Shown here one piece after another: positions 50,559 through 59,181 of a stretch of 59,241 nucleotides of DNA. How positions within the stretch are numbered: position 1 is the first letter of the stretch; each line of letters starts with the position of its first letter. This stretch comes from Soonwooa sp032062245 (GTDB lineage: Bacteria; Bacteroidota; Bacteroidia; Flavobacteriales; Weeksellaceae). The stretch is from positions 1 to 59,241 of the forward strand of contig NZ_DAMBQF010000014.1 of NCBI RefSeq assembly GCF_032062245.1, written 5' to 3'. The notes beneath the pieces are model-generated. The model was given only the letters and a program-made list of their open reading frames with translations. It was not told where the DNA came from and did not search any database. The translations under genes were made by a program, and so were the position numbers.

Positions 50559-51575
50559 ATGTTTTCTAAAATCGTTGTACATAAAGTTGGTAACAAAATC
50601 AATGGTGATCCGTTAATCCTTTCTCAGGAAGAGCTAGAGTTGCACGAAGATATGAAAGAGATGCTAGGAAATTATTTCCTTAACGCTTTCAAATCCGAAG
50701 AGCAATTTCAGTTTTATAGCGACACTTATTTGGTTAACAATCCTGTGTACAGTTCGGTTGCCGAAATTTTTGAAGACAAAAGCAAATTCCTGTGGGAATC
50801 CGAAAATATCGCAAAACATCTTTACGAAGCAGCAGAAAATCCACGCGTTCAAAATGGCGAAGTTTTCATCGTGTTTTTTGATTCCGAAGAAGATCCAGAA
50901 GGCGGAAAAATCGACAAAATCGGAATTTTCAAAACCGAAAAAAGAGAAGCTTTTCTCAAAATTTATCCTCAAAACGAATCTTTCGCAGTTGAAAGAGATT
51001 TCGGAATTGGCCTTTCAAAAATTGACAAAGCAGCGCTTATTTATAATAATGATAAAGAATCTGGTTACATTTTGTCCGTTGTTGATAACAACAAAAACGG
51101 TGACATGTATTATTGGTTCGAGGATTTCTTAAAAGTGAAACAACGCGACAACGACTTCTTCCACACACAAGAGACTTTGGCGGTTTACAAAGATTATATC
51201 ACGACACAACTTCCTCAAGAATTTGAAGTGTCAAGAGCCGATCAAGCGGACTTTCTTAACAAGTCCATTAACTTCTTCAAAGAAAAAGAAGAATTCAAAT
51301 ACGATGATTTTGTTAACGAAATTTTGGTAGACGAGCACGTTATAGAAAGTTTTTCAAACTTTAAAACCGATTATGAAAACGATATGCAAGTTAGCATTTC
51401 GGAAGATTTTCCAATTAATCAATCAGCGGTTAAAAAGCAACAACGCCACTTCAAATCAGTCATTAAACTTGATAAAAACTTCCATATCTACGTTCATGGC
51501 GATCGCGACAAACTAGAAACTGGACAAGACGAAAAAGGTAAATATTACCGTCTTTACTTCGATTCCGAAAAATAA
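50559..51575 (+). CDS. Nucleoid-associated protein, NdpA/YejK family
   Basis: A 338-residue cytoplasmic protein of the NdpA (YejK) family, nucleoid-associated in E. coli. The N-terminus MFSKIVVHKVGNKINGDPLI and the central EVFIVFFDSEEDP and DNKNGDMYYWFEDFLKVKQR are family-like. The C-terminal part (HFKSVIKLDKNFHIYVHGDR) is the conserved end. Exact function in Bacteroidota is unclear. It stands alone with its own promoter. Confidence 0.82.
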   Translation: MFSKIVVHKVGNKINGDPLILSQEELELHEDMKEMLGNYFLNAFKSEEQFQFYSDTYLVNNPVYSSVAEIFEDKSKFLWESENIAKHLYEAAENPRVQNGEVFIVFFDSEEDPEGGKIDKIGIFKTEKREAFLKIYPQNESFAVERDFGIGLSKIDKAALIYNNDKESGYILSVVDNNKNGDMYYWFEDFLKVKQRDNDFFHTQETLAVYKDYITTQLPQEFEVSRADQADFLNKSINFFKEKEEFKYDDFVNEILVDEHVIESFSNFKTDYENDMQVSISEDFPINQSAVKKQQRHFKSVIKLDKNFHIYVHGDRDKLETGQDEKGKYYRLYFDSEK

Positions 51576-51654
51576 TCGTAACAAATTTTAGTTTTTAAAG
51601 ACATATAACAACACATAATTGTTTTTGAATTAAATATATCAAAATATAAAACAC

Positions 51655-51662
51655 TAACTTTG
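51655..51662 (+). promoter_or_regulatory. -7 element directly before the His/Cys small protein gene
   Basis: TAACTTTG, five bases, then ATG at 51668. This is the same spacing as at 21118 and 27565, implying a leaderless transcript for the three-gene metal-uptake unit. Confidence 0.65.
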
Positions 51663-51667
51663 TAAAG

Positions 51668-52027
51668 ATGTTTAGAAAAAACCAACAACATAAATCGATA
51701 ATCTCCAGTTTTATAGCTGGACTTTATTTGTTGTTGCTTGTCTTTTCGCCTTATTTACATCAACATCATTCCGAATTTCAACTTAACTTTTCGACTTCGA
51801 AGGACGTAAAATTTGAGAAGAATTCTTTAGAAAAATTCACGAGTGCTAATGACTGTTTGGCTTGTCATTTTTTGACGACCAACCATAGCATCGAACCACT
51901 CGACTTTGAATTTTCATCACTAAAAATCTTTTCGGAAAAGCAGGAGTTTGCAGTTTTGCAGTCAAGCTTTTTCAATTACAATATTACCAGCCTCTATTTG
52001 CGAGGTCCTCCTGTTTTTCAGTTATAA
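51668..52027 (+). CDS. Small membrane-anchored protein with His and Cys motifs
   Basis: A 119-residue protein with one N-terminal membrane segment (SSFIAGLYLLLLVFSPYL) followed at once by HQHHSEFQ, then NDCLACHFL (CxxCH) and a C-terminal YLRGPPVFQL. The His cluster and CxxCH suggest metal or heme contact. Similar small proteins with a terminal RxPP tail precede TonB receptors in Flavobacteriia (recalled). The receptor gene follows 65 bases later on the same strand. Confidence 0.65.
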   Translation: MFRKNQQHKSIISSFIAGLYLLLLVFSPYLHQHHSEFQLNFSTSKDVKFEKNSLEKFTSANDCLACHFLTTNHSIEPLDFEFSSLKIFSEKQEFAVLQSSFFNYNITSLYLRGPPVFQL

Positions 52028-52091
52028 TAGCAATTAAATTCATTCCATTTGGGCTTTCCATTTTGGATATGTTATACTGAAATTCAACTTA

Positions 52092-54479
52092 ATGAAAACA
52101 ATATTCAAAGTAATGTTTCTCCTTTTGGGGACAACATTGTTAATGGCGCAATCTATGTACAAAGTAGAGGGCGTGGTGAAGGATTTTCATGACAAATCTG
52201 CGTTGCGTGATGCAACCGTTGTCGTGGGAAGTCTTTCGACAAAAACGGATGCAAAAGGTAATTTCACACTTTCAAACATCAAAGCTGGGACTTACAACAT
52301 TATCGTAACGCACCCAAAATGTAACGCTTACGAATCCAAAATAGAACTTAACAAAAATCTACATTTGGAAATTCTGTTGGAGCATCACACAGAAGAAATT
52401 GCAAGCATTACGATACATGCGCCACACAAATCCAAAGGCGCAATCATTATCAAGAGTTTGGATAAAGAAAACATCGAACGAAATTCCACAGAGAATCTCG
52501 GTAATCTGTTGACCAAAATCTCTGGTGTTGGAACTTTGAAAACCGGAAACAGCATCGCCAAGCCGATTATCCACGGTATGTACGGCAGCCGAATTTCCAT
52601 TATCAACAATGGTGTAAAATTGGCGGAACAAGAATGGGGTGTAGAACATGCTCCTAATGTTGACATCACCAATTTTGAACACATCGATGTGATAAAAGGC
52701 GCTTCAGCTCTCAAATACGGAACGGACACTGTTGGTGGCGTTGTCGTTTTGGAACCTGAGATTTACAAAAAGAAAGACAGCATAAGTGGATCGGCTAATC
52801 TTTCGGGGATGTCGAATGGTCGTGGACTTGGCGTAGACCTTAAAGTTTTAAAAACGTGGGAAAATGGTTGGGCAATCAAAACCAATGGAAGCTACAAAAA
52901 GCTTGGTGATTTATCCGCGCCTAACTATGATTTGATGAACACGGGAAGCGAGTTTTCTTCTTTTAACTTTACGGTTCAAAAGAATGAATTCAAGCAAGGG
53001 ATTTCATTTGACTATTATGTCACAAATCAAAACTTAGGGATTTTCCGAGGTTCGCATGTTGGTAATGACAAAGATTTTTATTTGGCTATGACCGCGCCAG
53101 AACCTCTGTATATGAGAGATTTTGGGTATTCGATTGATAATCCTAGACAAGAAATCGAACATCATATTGCGAAAGTTTCGGGTTTTAAACGATTTGAAAA
53201 TTTAGGCAAGATTTCGGCATCTTACAGCTTCCAGTATAATCATCGAAAAGAATATGATCTTCGTCGTGGTGACTTGAATAGTATCCCAAGTTTGGATTTG
53301 GAATTGATTACCAATCAGTTCAACATTAATGATCTTTTGGAACGCGAAAAAGGGTCTTTGGAAACAGGCATTGATTTGATGTATCAAAACAACTACTCGA
53401 ATCCGAAAACCCAAGCCAGACGTTTGGTTCCGAATTATGATAAGTATTCGGGAGGTTTATATTCTATTTTTAAATACAAGCTGCTATCAAACCTAAATGT
53501 TGAAGCTGGCGCACGTTACGATGCAACCAAGTACAATGTAGTAAAGTGGTATGATTACAAAGATTGGACGAATAATTATGCGCAAGATTTTTCGCAGTTT
53601 TATGTGCGAACGTATCAAAATCGTGTATTGACTAATCCGATTCTTAATTTTAAAAACTTTTCTTACAATGTTGGAATCGACTGGAAAGCCAGTCCAAATT
53701 TTGGAGTGAAATTTAATTATGCAAAAGTAGAAAGAACACCAAATGTTGCAGAGCTTTTTGCTGAAGGTCTACATCATTCTGCTGCCATTATCGAAAAAGG
53801 AAATATGCGTTTGCAGAACGAATCTGGTCATCAATTCAATTTGTTGATTGATGGGAAAGATGATGTTTTGAAAGGTTTTGATTTTAGTATCAATCCATAC
53901 TATTTCATCACCAATAATTTTATTAATCAGATTCCGACTGGCATTCAGCAAGCGACGCAAGTTGGTCCTTTTCCAGTTTGGGAATATCGTCAAATCAATG
54001 CAAAAATGTTGGGCGTTGATGTCGATGTTAATCTCCATTTGACAGACGACCTCACCTATCGTGGTCGTGGTGCTTATCTTTATGGACAAGACACCACCAA
54101 CGATGAGCCTTTGATCTTGATGATGCCAACCAACTTTAGCAACAGTTTGGAATACCAACGTAAAGATTGGAAAAATTTCTACATTAATTTAGAAAACAGA
54201 ATAGTTTTAAAACAAAATCGTTTCCCGATTCATAATTCAGAAATTACGTTTTATGAAGGCGGTGTCGAAGTAACAAAAACGGTAAATTTTAGTACGCCGC
54301 CTCCAGCTTACAATCTTTGGAATGTCCAAGCAGGATTTAATTTAACAAAAAAACTTGCGGCTGGCGTAACTGTTCAAAATTTATTTAACAAAGCTTATCG
54401 CGATTATCTCAACCGTCTTAGATATTTTTCGGACGATATGGGACGCAATATTATTATCAATTTCAGATACAATTTTTAG
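52092..54479 (+). CDS. TonB-dependent outer-membrane receptor
   Basis: A 795-residue receptor importing a ligand across the outer membrane with TonB energy. A signal peptide (ending LLMAQS near 21) precedes a carboxypeptidase-regulatory-like domain (YKVEGVVKDFHDKSALRDAT to about 105), a plug domain (KPIIHGMYGSRISIINNGVK, LKYGTDTVGGVVVLEP) and a 22-strand barrel ending NIIINFRYNF. The neighbouring His/Cys protein and lipoprotein suggest a metal such as zinc or copper; the substrate is an inference. It is not a SusC: length and lack of a SusD partner argue against it. Confidence 0.92.
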   Translation: MKTIFKVMFLLLGTTLLMAQSMYKVEGVVKDFHDKSALRDATVVVGSLSTKTDAKGNFTLSNIKAGTYNIIVTHPKCNAYESKIELNKNLHLEILLEHHTEEIASITIHAPHKSKGAIIIKSLDKENIERNSTENLGNLLTKISGVGTLKTGNSIAKPIIHGMYGSRISIINNGVKLAEQEWGVEHAPNVDITNFEHIDVIKGASALKYGTDTVGGVVVLEPEIYKKKDSISGSANLSGMSNGRGLGVDLKVLKTWENGWAIKTNGSYKKLGDLSAPNYDLMNTGSEFSSFNFTVQKNEFKQGISFDYYVTNQNLGIFRGSHVGNDKDFYLAMTAPEPLYMRDFGYSIDNPRQEIEHHIAKVSGFKRFENLGKISASYSFQYNHRKEYDLRRGDLNSIPSLDLELITNQFNINDLLEREKGSLETGIDLMYQNNYSNPKTQARRLVPNYDKYSGGLYSIFKYKLLSNLNVEAGARYDATKYNVVKWYDYKDWTNNYAQDFSQFYVRTYQNRVLTNPILNFKNFSYNVGIDWKASPNFGVKFNYAKVERTPNVAELFAEGLHHSAAIIEKGNMRLQNESGHQFNLLIDGKDDVLKGFDFSINPYYFITNNFINQIPTGIQQATQVGPFPVWEYRQINAKMLGVDVDVNLHLTDDLTYRGRGAYLYGQDTTNDEPLILMMPTNFSNSLEYQRKDWKNFYINLENRIVLKQNRFPIHNSEITFYEGGVEVTKTVNFSTPPPAYNLWNVQAGFNLTKKLAAGVTVQNLFNKAYRDYLNRLRYFSDDMGRNIIINFRYNF

Positions 54480-54525
54480 TATCATTATTTAAAATTTTAA
54501 TTAAACTTTTTTAAAACAAATCAAA

Positions 54526-55089
54526 ATGAAAAACATATTATCAATTAGAACATTAAGCACATTATTCGTATTAACATTATTAAGTTTCAGCATCGTATCT
54601 TGTAGCCGAGACAACGACTTCGAAGCGGATGATCTTCCACAAGAAGAATTAACGAATATCGTTTTGCATGTTAAAAATTTGACAACCAATAATGTCCAAG
54701 ATTATAATTACAGCGTAGGATCTGGTGCGGCACCCGCAATAAAATTAGAAGACGGAAAAAGCTATGAAGTTACTGCTCAATTTATGAATGGTAGCGAAGA
54801 TGTAACCAGCGAAATTGATATGGCAAAAGATGAACATTTTTTGATTTTCAATTTTCCAAAATCGGAGATCCAATTGGAGCGTCTAGATACACCCAACAAA
54901 AAAGGCGTGCGTGTTGGTCTTAAAACAAAATGGACTGTTGTAAAAGCTGCAAAAGATTCTTCTCCCAAATTAATAATGACATTGTTCCACGAGCCAGCTT
55001 CAGCAAACGAAAACCTTAATGGAACAGCTTGGGGAAGTGTAACTGGTGGCGAGACAGATGCAGAAGCAACTTTCGGTATCACGAATTAA
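54526..55089 (+). CDS. Lipoprotein linked to the TonB receptor
   Basis: A 187-residue lipoprotein: signal (RTLSTLFVLTLLSFSIVSC) with the lipobox Cys at about residue 26, then a beta-rich domain (ELTNIVLHVKNLTTNNVQDY, KLIMTLFHEPASANENLNG). Proteins of this kind after TonB receptors in Flavobacteriia carry the loose label type 1 periplasmic-binding-fold protein (recalled). It lies 46 bases after the receptor gene, so it is probably its surface or periplasmic partner. It ends at a hairpin that also holds part of the tig promoter. Confidence 0.72.
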   Translation: MKNILSIRTLSTLFVLTLLSFSIVSCSRDNDFEADDLPQEELTNIVLHVKNLTTNNVQDYNYSVGSGAAPAIKLEDGKSYEVTAQFMNGSEDVTSEIDMAKDEHFLIFNFPKSEIQLERLDTPNKKGVRVGLKTKWTVVKAAKDSSPKLIMTLFHEPASANENLNGTAWGSVTGGETDAEATFGITN

Positions 55090-55160
55090 GATCTTAAGAA
55101 TCAATTTTGTTGAAGAAAATAAACAAAATCTTCGATAAAATTAAAATTAACATATTTTAT

Positions 55161-55213
55161 GAGCGATTTGCTATGATTAGTCTAAGGATTAATTTTGCAA
55201 ATCGCTCTTTTTT
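55161..55213 (+). terminator. Terminator overlapping the tig promoter
   Basis: GAGCGATTTGC (55161-55171) and GCAAATCGCTC (55197-55207) pair perfectly around a 25-base loop, followed by six Ts. The -33 TTG of the tig promoter (55195-55197) sits at the edge of the right arm. Confidence 0.75.
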
Positions 55214-55224
55214 GACTATTTTTG
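55195..55224 (+). promoter_or_regulatory. tig promoter, perfect consensus
   Basis: TTG (55195-55197), 19 bases, TATTTTTG (55217-55224). The tig ATG is 27 bases downstream. It overlaps the preceding terminator. Confidence 0.85.
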
Positions 55225-55250
55225 CCAACTAAAATTTCAATTAATTAATA

Positions 55251-56585
55251 ATGAACGTTACAGCAAAAAACCATGACGAAGTAAGTGCATTACTTACTGT
55301 AACTTTGGATAAATCAGATTACAAAGAAAAAGTTGACAAAACTTTAATTAACTACGCTAAAAATGCGCAAGTACCTGGATTCAGAAAAGGAAAAGTGCCC
55401 TTAAGTATGGTTAAAAAACAATATGAAGCTGGTATCGCTTTTGAAGAAATCAACAAGCAAATCTCTGAGGCGCTTAACGCTTATGTTAATGATAACAAAT
55501 TGAGATTGGTAGGTCAACCAGTACCTCTTCCAGTTAACGAGTTAGACTACAATGCTGATCAAGTTTCTGTAGCTTTCGAAGTTGGTTACGAGCCAGAATT
55601 GACAATCGATCTTTCAAAATACGAAGCGCCACACTACAAAGTTGAAGCGTCTGATAAAGAAATCACTACAAGTGTAGAAAACATGCAAAAGCGTTTTGCT
55701 GAGCGTGTAGAGCAAGACAAAATCGGAAAAGATTCTTACATCGCTCTAGAAGTTAAGCAAGTTGTAGAAGAAGGTGCAGAAGGTGAGCACAACCACGCGC
55801 CAAAGCACGTTACAGCTAACAAAGAAACTAAAGCAGTATACGATCTTGTTAAGTCTCTTAAAAAAGATGAATCTGTAAAAGTTTCTAAAGAAGATTTAGT
55901 AGCTAAAGAAGATCTTGCTAAAGAATTAGGCATCAACAAAGATGAAGCTGAAAACATGCACCACAACGAAGTTGAGGTAACTGTTAAAGATATCTACGGT
56001 CTAGACTTGGCAGAACTTAACCAAGAATTGTTCGATAAAGTTTACGGTAAAGACGAAATTAAGTCTGAGGAAGAACTTAGAGAGCGTGTTAAAAAAGAGT
56101 TAGACGAGTACTTCCAACAAAATGCTGATGTACATTTCGTTAACAAAATTTTAGAACAAGTTTCTGAAAAAGAAGAAGTTAAACTTCCTGAAGCTTTCTT
56201 AACAAAATGGTTGTTGTTCTCTAACCAAAACATCCAATCTGAAGAGCAAGCAAAAGAAATTCTTGAAAACGAGAAAAACCAAATCAAATACCAAATCTTA
56301 GAAGGTAAGTTGATGACGCAAAACGAAATTTCTTTAGACTACAACGACGTATTGGCACAAGCTGAGCAGTTGGTAAGAAATCAGTTAGCAATCTACGGTA
56401 TCCACCACTTATCTGACGAAGAAGTACAAAAATACGCGGTTGAAATGTTGAAAGACGAAAACCAAGTACGTCAAATCTCTTCAGAAGTTGGTATGGCAAA
56501 ACTAAAAGACGCTATCCTAGAAAAAGCTAGCAAAAAAGAAACAGTAATCTCTCACGACGAGTTTCTTGAAGAGCTTAAGAAATAA
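55251..56585 (+). CDS. tig: Trigger factor
   Basis: Ribosome-bound chaperone that receives nascent chains. The 444-residue protein has the ribosome-docking loop GFRKGKVPLSMV (about 44-55) in its N-terminal domain, a charged middle domain and the long helical C-terminal arms. The central peptidyl-prolyl isomerase-like part is reduced and contains GEHNHAPKHV, as in other Bacteroidota trigger factors. Single gene with its own promoter and terminator. clpP/clpX are not adjacent. Confidence 0.94.
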   Translation: MNVTAKNHDEVSALLTVTLDKSDYKEKVDKTLINYAKNAQVPGFRKGKVPLSMVKKQYEAGIAFEEINKQISEALNAYVNDNKLRLVGQPVPLPVNELDYNADQVSVAFEVGYEPELTIDLSKYEAPHYKVEASDKEITTSVENMQKRFAERVEQDKIGKDSYIALEVKQVVEEGAEGEHNHAPKHVTANKETKAVYDLVKSLKKDESVKVSKEDLVAKEDLAKELGINKDEAENMHHNEVEVTVKDIYGLDLAELNQELFDKVYGKDEIKSEEELRERVKKELDEYFQQNADVHFVNKILEQVSEKEEVKLPEAFLTKWLLFSNQNIQSEEQAKEILENEKNQIKYQILEGKLMTQNEISLDYNDVLAQAEQLVRNQLAIYGIHHLSDEEVQKYAVEMLKDENQVRQISSEVGMAKLKDAILEKASKKETVISHDEFLEELKK

Positions 56586-56602
56586 TTAAAGTTATACTTC
56601 AC

Positions 56603-56639
56603 AAAAATCCCGATACTTACCAAGTTTCGGGATTTTTTT
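56603..56639 (+). terminator. Terminator after tig
   Basis: AATCCCGA/TCGGGATT with an inner ACTT/AAGT stem, then seven Ts. Confidence 0.92.
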
Positions 56640-56640
56640 A

Positions 56641-56731
56641 TTTTGGGTGTGTCCCTCGTTTCTCCAAAGCAAAAGCCAAAGCATCACCTCGGGTCGCTAC
56701 GTTCGCTACAATTCCCCTACTCGAAAACGAA
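56641..56731. repeat. GC-rich intergenic module
   Basis: GGGTGTGTCCCTCG at the start and CACCTCGGGTCGCTACGTTC later match the degenerate GGGCGTGTCCCTC...CGGGTCG module type. It is not coding. Confidence 0.5.
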
Positions 56732-56745
56732 GTTGTTTTTAGCCG

Positions 56746-56837
56746 CTAACGATTATTTTTACTAATTTTGATAATCAAATAGTAAAAACGCACTAAAGCA
56801 TAACTAATTGATTATCAATAGTAAAATTTAACGTTAG
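56746..56837. repeat. 92-bp near-palindromic element
   Basis: The left arm (56746-56778) and the reverse complement of the right arm (56808-56837) agree at 27 of 30 positions plus one 3-base gap. Both begin CTAACG and both contain TTTACTA and TTGATAATCAA. A 29-base AT-rich centre separates them. It looks like a MITE-like or integron attC-like structure; no ORF or recombinase is near. Confidence 0.6.
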
Positions 56838-56842
56838 TCAGA

Positions 56843-56937
56843 ATCTTTAGCTTGCCGCTCGGACGGCTCCGCTACGCTCCGCCGCCTCGCGTCAACCCAA
56901 AGGATTTTCGCTGCCATCGCTCACGCAAAATCCGTGA
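56843..56937. repeat. GC-rich module with hairpin
   Basis: CGGACGGCTCCGCTACGCTC is GC-rich and partly self-complementary. GGATTTT (56902-56908) and AAAATCC (56927-56933) flank a loop with CGCTGCCATCGCTCACG. It resembles the end part of the module at 50321-50466. No gene is seen in the whole 56586-57000 gap. Confidence 0.5.
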
Positions 56938-56966
56938 ACAATTGATATTTACAGAAATTTAAAAAA

Positions 56967-56992
56967 GAAAAAAGCATCTTAAAAAGATGCTT
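56967..56992 (-). terminator. Terminator after the M23 peptidase gene
   Basis: AAGCATCTT/AAGATGCTT stem; on the minus strand Ts follow. Confidence 0.85.
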
Positions 56993-57000
56993 ATAATATT

Positions 57001-57870
57001 TTATAAATTCATGAACAACTTCGGATTAACCGGTGTATTATTTTTATGAACTTCATAATGAAGATGTGGACCAGTAGAACGTCCAGAATTTCCAGACTTC
57101 GCAATCACCTCTCCCACTTTTACATCCTGATTGTTAGCCACCGAAATACTAGATAAATGTCCGTAGAGTGTTGCAAGACCGTTACCATGCGAAATGATGA
57201 CACAATTACCATAGCCACCCTTCTGTCCAGCAAATAAAACTTTACCAGCAGCCGCCGCAACAACATCAGAACCAAAAGCTACAGCAACATCAATCCCTTT
57301 ATGGAACTGCATTTGATCTTTTTCAGCTGGAGCATTTTGACCTGCTTTTAAATCTTCTTTTAATGTGGCAACCGCGCCAGTACTATCAGTTGCAGCAGGC
57401 TTCAATGGTTTAACAGAAGCAAAAACAGTTTTAAACGGAATAGGATTTTTTCTTATTCCGAAGTTAGAAGAAATATAGCCCGAAGTCGGAACACCTAACG
57501 GTACTTTCTGTAATTTTTTTTCAAGATCTACTAGATACTGGCTATAACGATTACTTTGTTTTGATAGATAAACTTCGTTTGCTAAGCTATCTTTTGCAAG
57601 GTTTTCAATTCTTACATCTGATACGTTTTTGGAAACTAAAAATGAATTAAGATTACGAACCACTTGATCAACACTCAAAAGGTTTTCTTTTAGTTCGCGG
57701 TGATCAATACTGTCTTTTATCGTGTTAATTTTTACTAAATTAACTTGATAATTTTTATCATCTTTCTCAGAATAAAGCTTTCCGATTAACATGGCTTGAG
57801 CAAAAACAACAACTAATAAACATCCCAAAACGATATTAGTCTTTTTATTACTTCTCAAAAATCTCTTCAT
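57001..57870 (-). CDS. M23 family peptidase (LytM-type)
   Basis: A 289-residue membrane-anchored endopeptidase, probably cleaving peptidoglycan cross-bridges or acting as an EnvC-like activator. One N-terminal helix (TNIVLGCLLVVVFAQAMLIG) is followed by a coiled segment (about 50-130) and the peptidase domain. Zinc ligands are present: HKGIDVAV (His and Asp of HxxxD) and HLHYEVH (HxH, GRSTGPHLHYEVHKN). The active site is complete, so a catalytic role is likely. A TATTTTTG element lies 37 bases upstream (57908-57915). Confidence 0.9.
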   Translation of the reverse strand: MKRFLRSNKKTNIVLGCLLVVVFAQAMLIGKLYSEKDDKNYQVNLVKINTIKDSIDHRELKENLLSVDQVVRNLNSFLVSKNVSDVRIENLAKDSLANEVYLSKQSNRYSQYLVDLEKKLQKVPLGVPTSGYISSNFGIRKNPIPFKTVFASVKPLKPAATDSTGAVATLKEDLKAGQNAPAEKDQMQFHKGIDVAVAFGSDVVAAAAGKVLFAGQKGGYGNCVIISHGNGLATLYGHLSSISVANNQDVKVGEVIAKSGNSGRSTGPHLHYEVHKNNTPVNPKLFMNL

Positions 57871-57907
57871 ATATATCTGCTTGATTATACGTTAAAAATT
57901 AAGAATG

Positions 57908-57915
57908 CAAAAATA
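57908..57915 (-). promoter_or_regulatory. -7 element for the M23 peptidase gene
   Basis: The minus strand reads TATTTTTG, 37 bases before the ATG. There is no TTG at ideal spacing. Confidence 0.5.
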
Positions 57916-57984
57916 ATCATTTTTTATAAAACGGTCATTTACAGTAAAATATTTAACAAACTTTAATTATTTTTTAATTCTATG

Positions 57985-58006
57985 AAATACCTAATAATAG
58001 GTATTT
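57985..58006. repeat. 9-bp perfect inverted repeat in a divergent promoter region
   Basis: AAATACCTA and TAGGTATTT pair around ATAA. No T run follows. It lies between the divergent M23 and gpsA genes and could be an operator. Confidence 0.5.
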
Positions 58007-58049
58007 ATTGATTTTGCAATGATAAATTTTCATTTTAATTATATAATTG

Positions 58050-58057
58050 TAGCTTTG
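58050..58057 (+). promoter_or_regulatory. -7 element for gpsA
   Basis: TAGCTTTG lies 25 bases before the gpsA ATG. Confidence 0.5.
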
Positions 58058-58082
58058 CATTAGGTTAAAATAAGTAAACAAA

Positions 58083-59093
58083 ATGGCAAAAACAAAATCT
58101 CCTCAACTCCCTAAAATAGGTGTTGTAGGAAGTGGAAGTTTCGCAACAGCAATTGTAAAAATGCTGACAGAAAACTGTAAAACCGTGCATTGGCATGTCC
58201 GTAACGAGTTCGTAAAAGGAGCAATCCAATTGCGTGGACACAATCCAACTTATCTTCCAATGGTTAGCTTTAACATGAAGCAACTAAAACTTACTATTGA
58301 TATAAACGAACTGGTTGAAGCTTGCGACATTGTTGTCTTAGCAACGCCATCTATCTATCTTGCTGGTACTTTAGAAAATCTAAGCTGTAATTATCAAGAC
58401 AAATTATTTTGTTCGGCGATTAAAGGTATTGTGCCAGAATACAATGATATTGTAGCAAATTACCTTCGTGACAAGTTCCAGATTGGTTATAAAAATCAAG
58501 CCGTAATTGCTGGTCCTTGTCATGCAGAAGAAGTTGCGATGGAGCGTCTTTCTTACCTAACAATTGCAGCAGCAGAGCAAAAAGACTCCGAAATTCTTTC
58601 CAAAATATTCTCTTCTTTCTACATCAAAGTGAACGAAAGTCTAGATATCCTTGGTAACGAATACAGCGCAATCCTGAAAAATATCTACGCCATCGGTGCT
58701 GGTATTGCTAGTGGATTGGGTTATGGTGATAACTTTATTGCGGTTTATGTTTCTAACGCAATTCGTGAAATGGAAACCTTCCTAGAAGCTGTATATCCAG
58801 AACCTCGCGACGTTAATGAAAGTGCTTATCTTGGTGACCTTTTGGTTACCGCTTACTCATTATTCTCGCGTAACCGAAATCTCGGGAACTTAATCGGGAA
58901 AGGTTATACTGTTAAATCCGCGATCCAATCGATGAACATGGTTGCTGAGGGTTATTATGCAACTAATGGTATCTACAGTATTTGTAAGGAGAAAAAATTA
59001 AAACTTCCGATTATCAACACGATTTTCGCTATTCTATATGAAGAGAAAAATGCTGAAAAACAATTTGCGAAGTTGACGGATAAATTAAATTAG
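58083..59093 (+). CDS. gpsA: NAD(P)-dependent glycerol-3-phosphate dehydrogenase
   Basis: Reduces dihydroxyacetone phosphate to sn-glycerol 3-phosphate for phospholipid synthesis. The 336-residue protein has the nucleotide-binding motif GVVGSGSFATAIVKML, IAGPCHAEEVAMERLSYLT (substrate region), the catalytic-Lys region NIYAIGAGIASGLGYGDN and the C-terminal domain with LGDLLVTAYSLFSRNRNLG. Length is normal. It stands alone with its own terminator. Confidence 0.95.
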   Translation: MAKTKSPQLPKIGVVGSGSFATAIVKMLTENCKTVHWHVRNEFVKGAIQLRGHNPTYLPMVSFNMKQLKLTIDINELVEACDIVVLATPSIYLAGTLENLSCNYQDKLFCSAIKGIVPEYNDIVANYLRDKFQIGYKNQAVIAGPCHAEEVAMERLSYLTIAAAEQKDSEILSKIFSSFYIKVNESLDILGNEYSAILKNIYAIGAGIASGLGYGDNFIAVYVSNAIREMETFLEAVYPEPRDVNESAYLGDLLVTAYSLFSRNRNLGNLIGKGYTVKSAIQSMNMVAEGYYATNGIYSICKEKKLKLPIINTIFAILYEEKNAEKQFAKLTDKLN

Positions 59094-59122
59094 AATTTCA
59101 TTTAAAATAAAGGGTTTTGAAT

Positions 59123-59160
59123 AGGCTTTGCTTGTCTTCGGATGGGGCAAAGCTTTTTTT
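59123..59160 (+). terminator. Terminator after gpsA
   Basis: GGCTTTGC and GCAAAGCT (one G-T pair) with an inner stem closed by a TTCG tetraloop, then eight Ts. Confidence 0.85.
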
Positions 59161-59181
59161 TGTTTCAAATTTAAATTATTA

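Noticed and set aside
56746..56837. Calling the palindrome a true integron attC site
   Set aside because: The right core reads GTTAGTC, not GTTRRRY, and no integrase or cassette gene is present; kept only as a repeat of unknown type.
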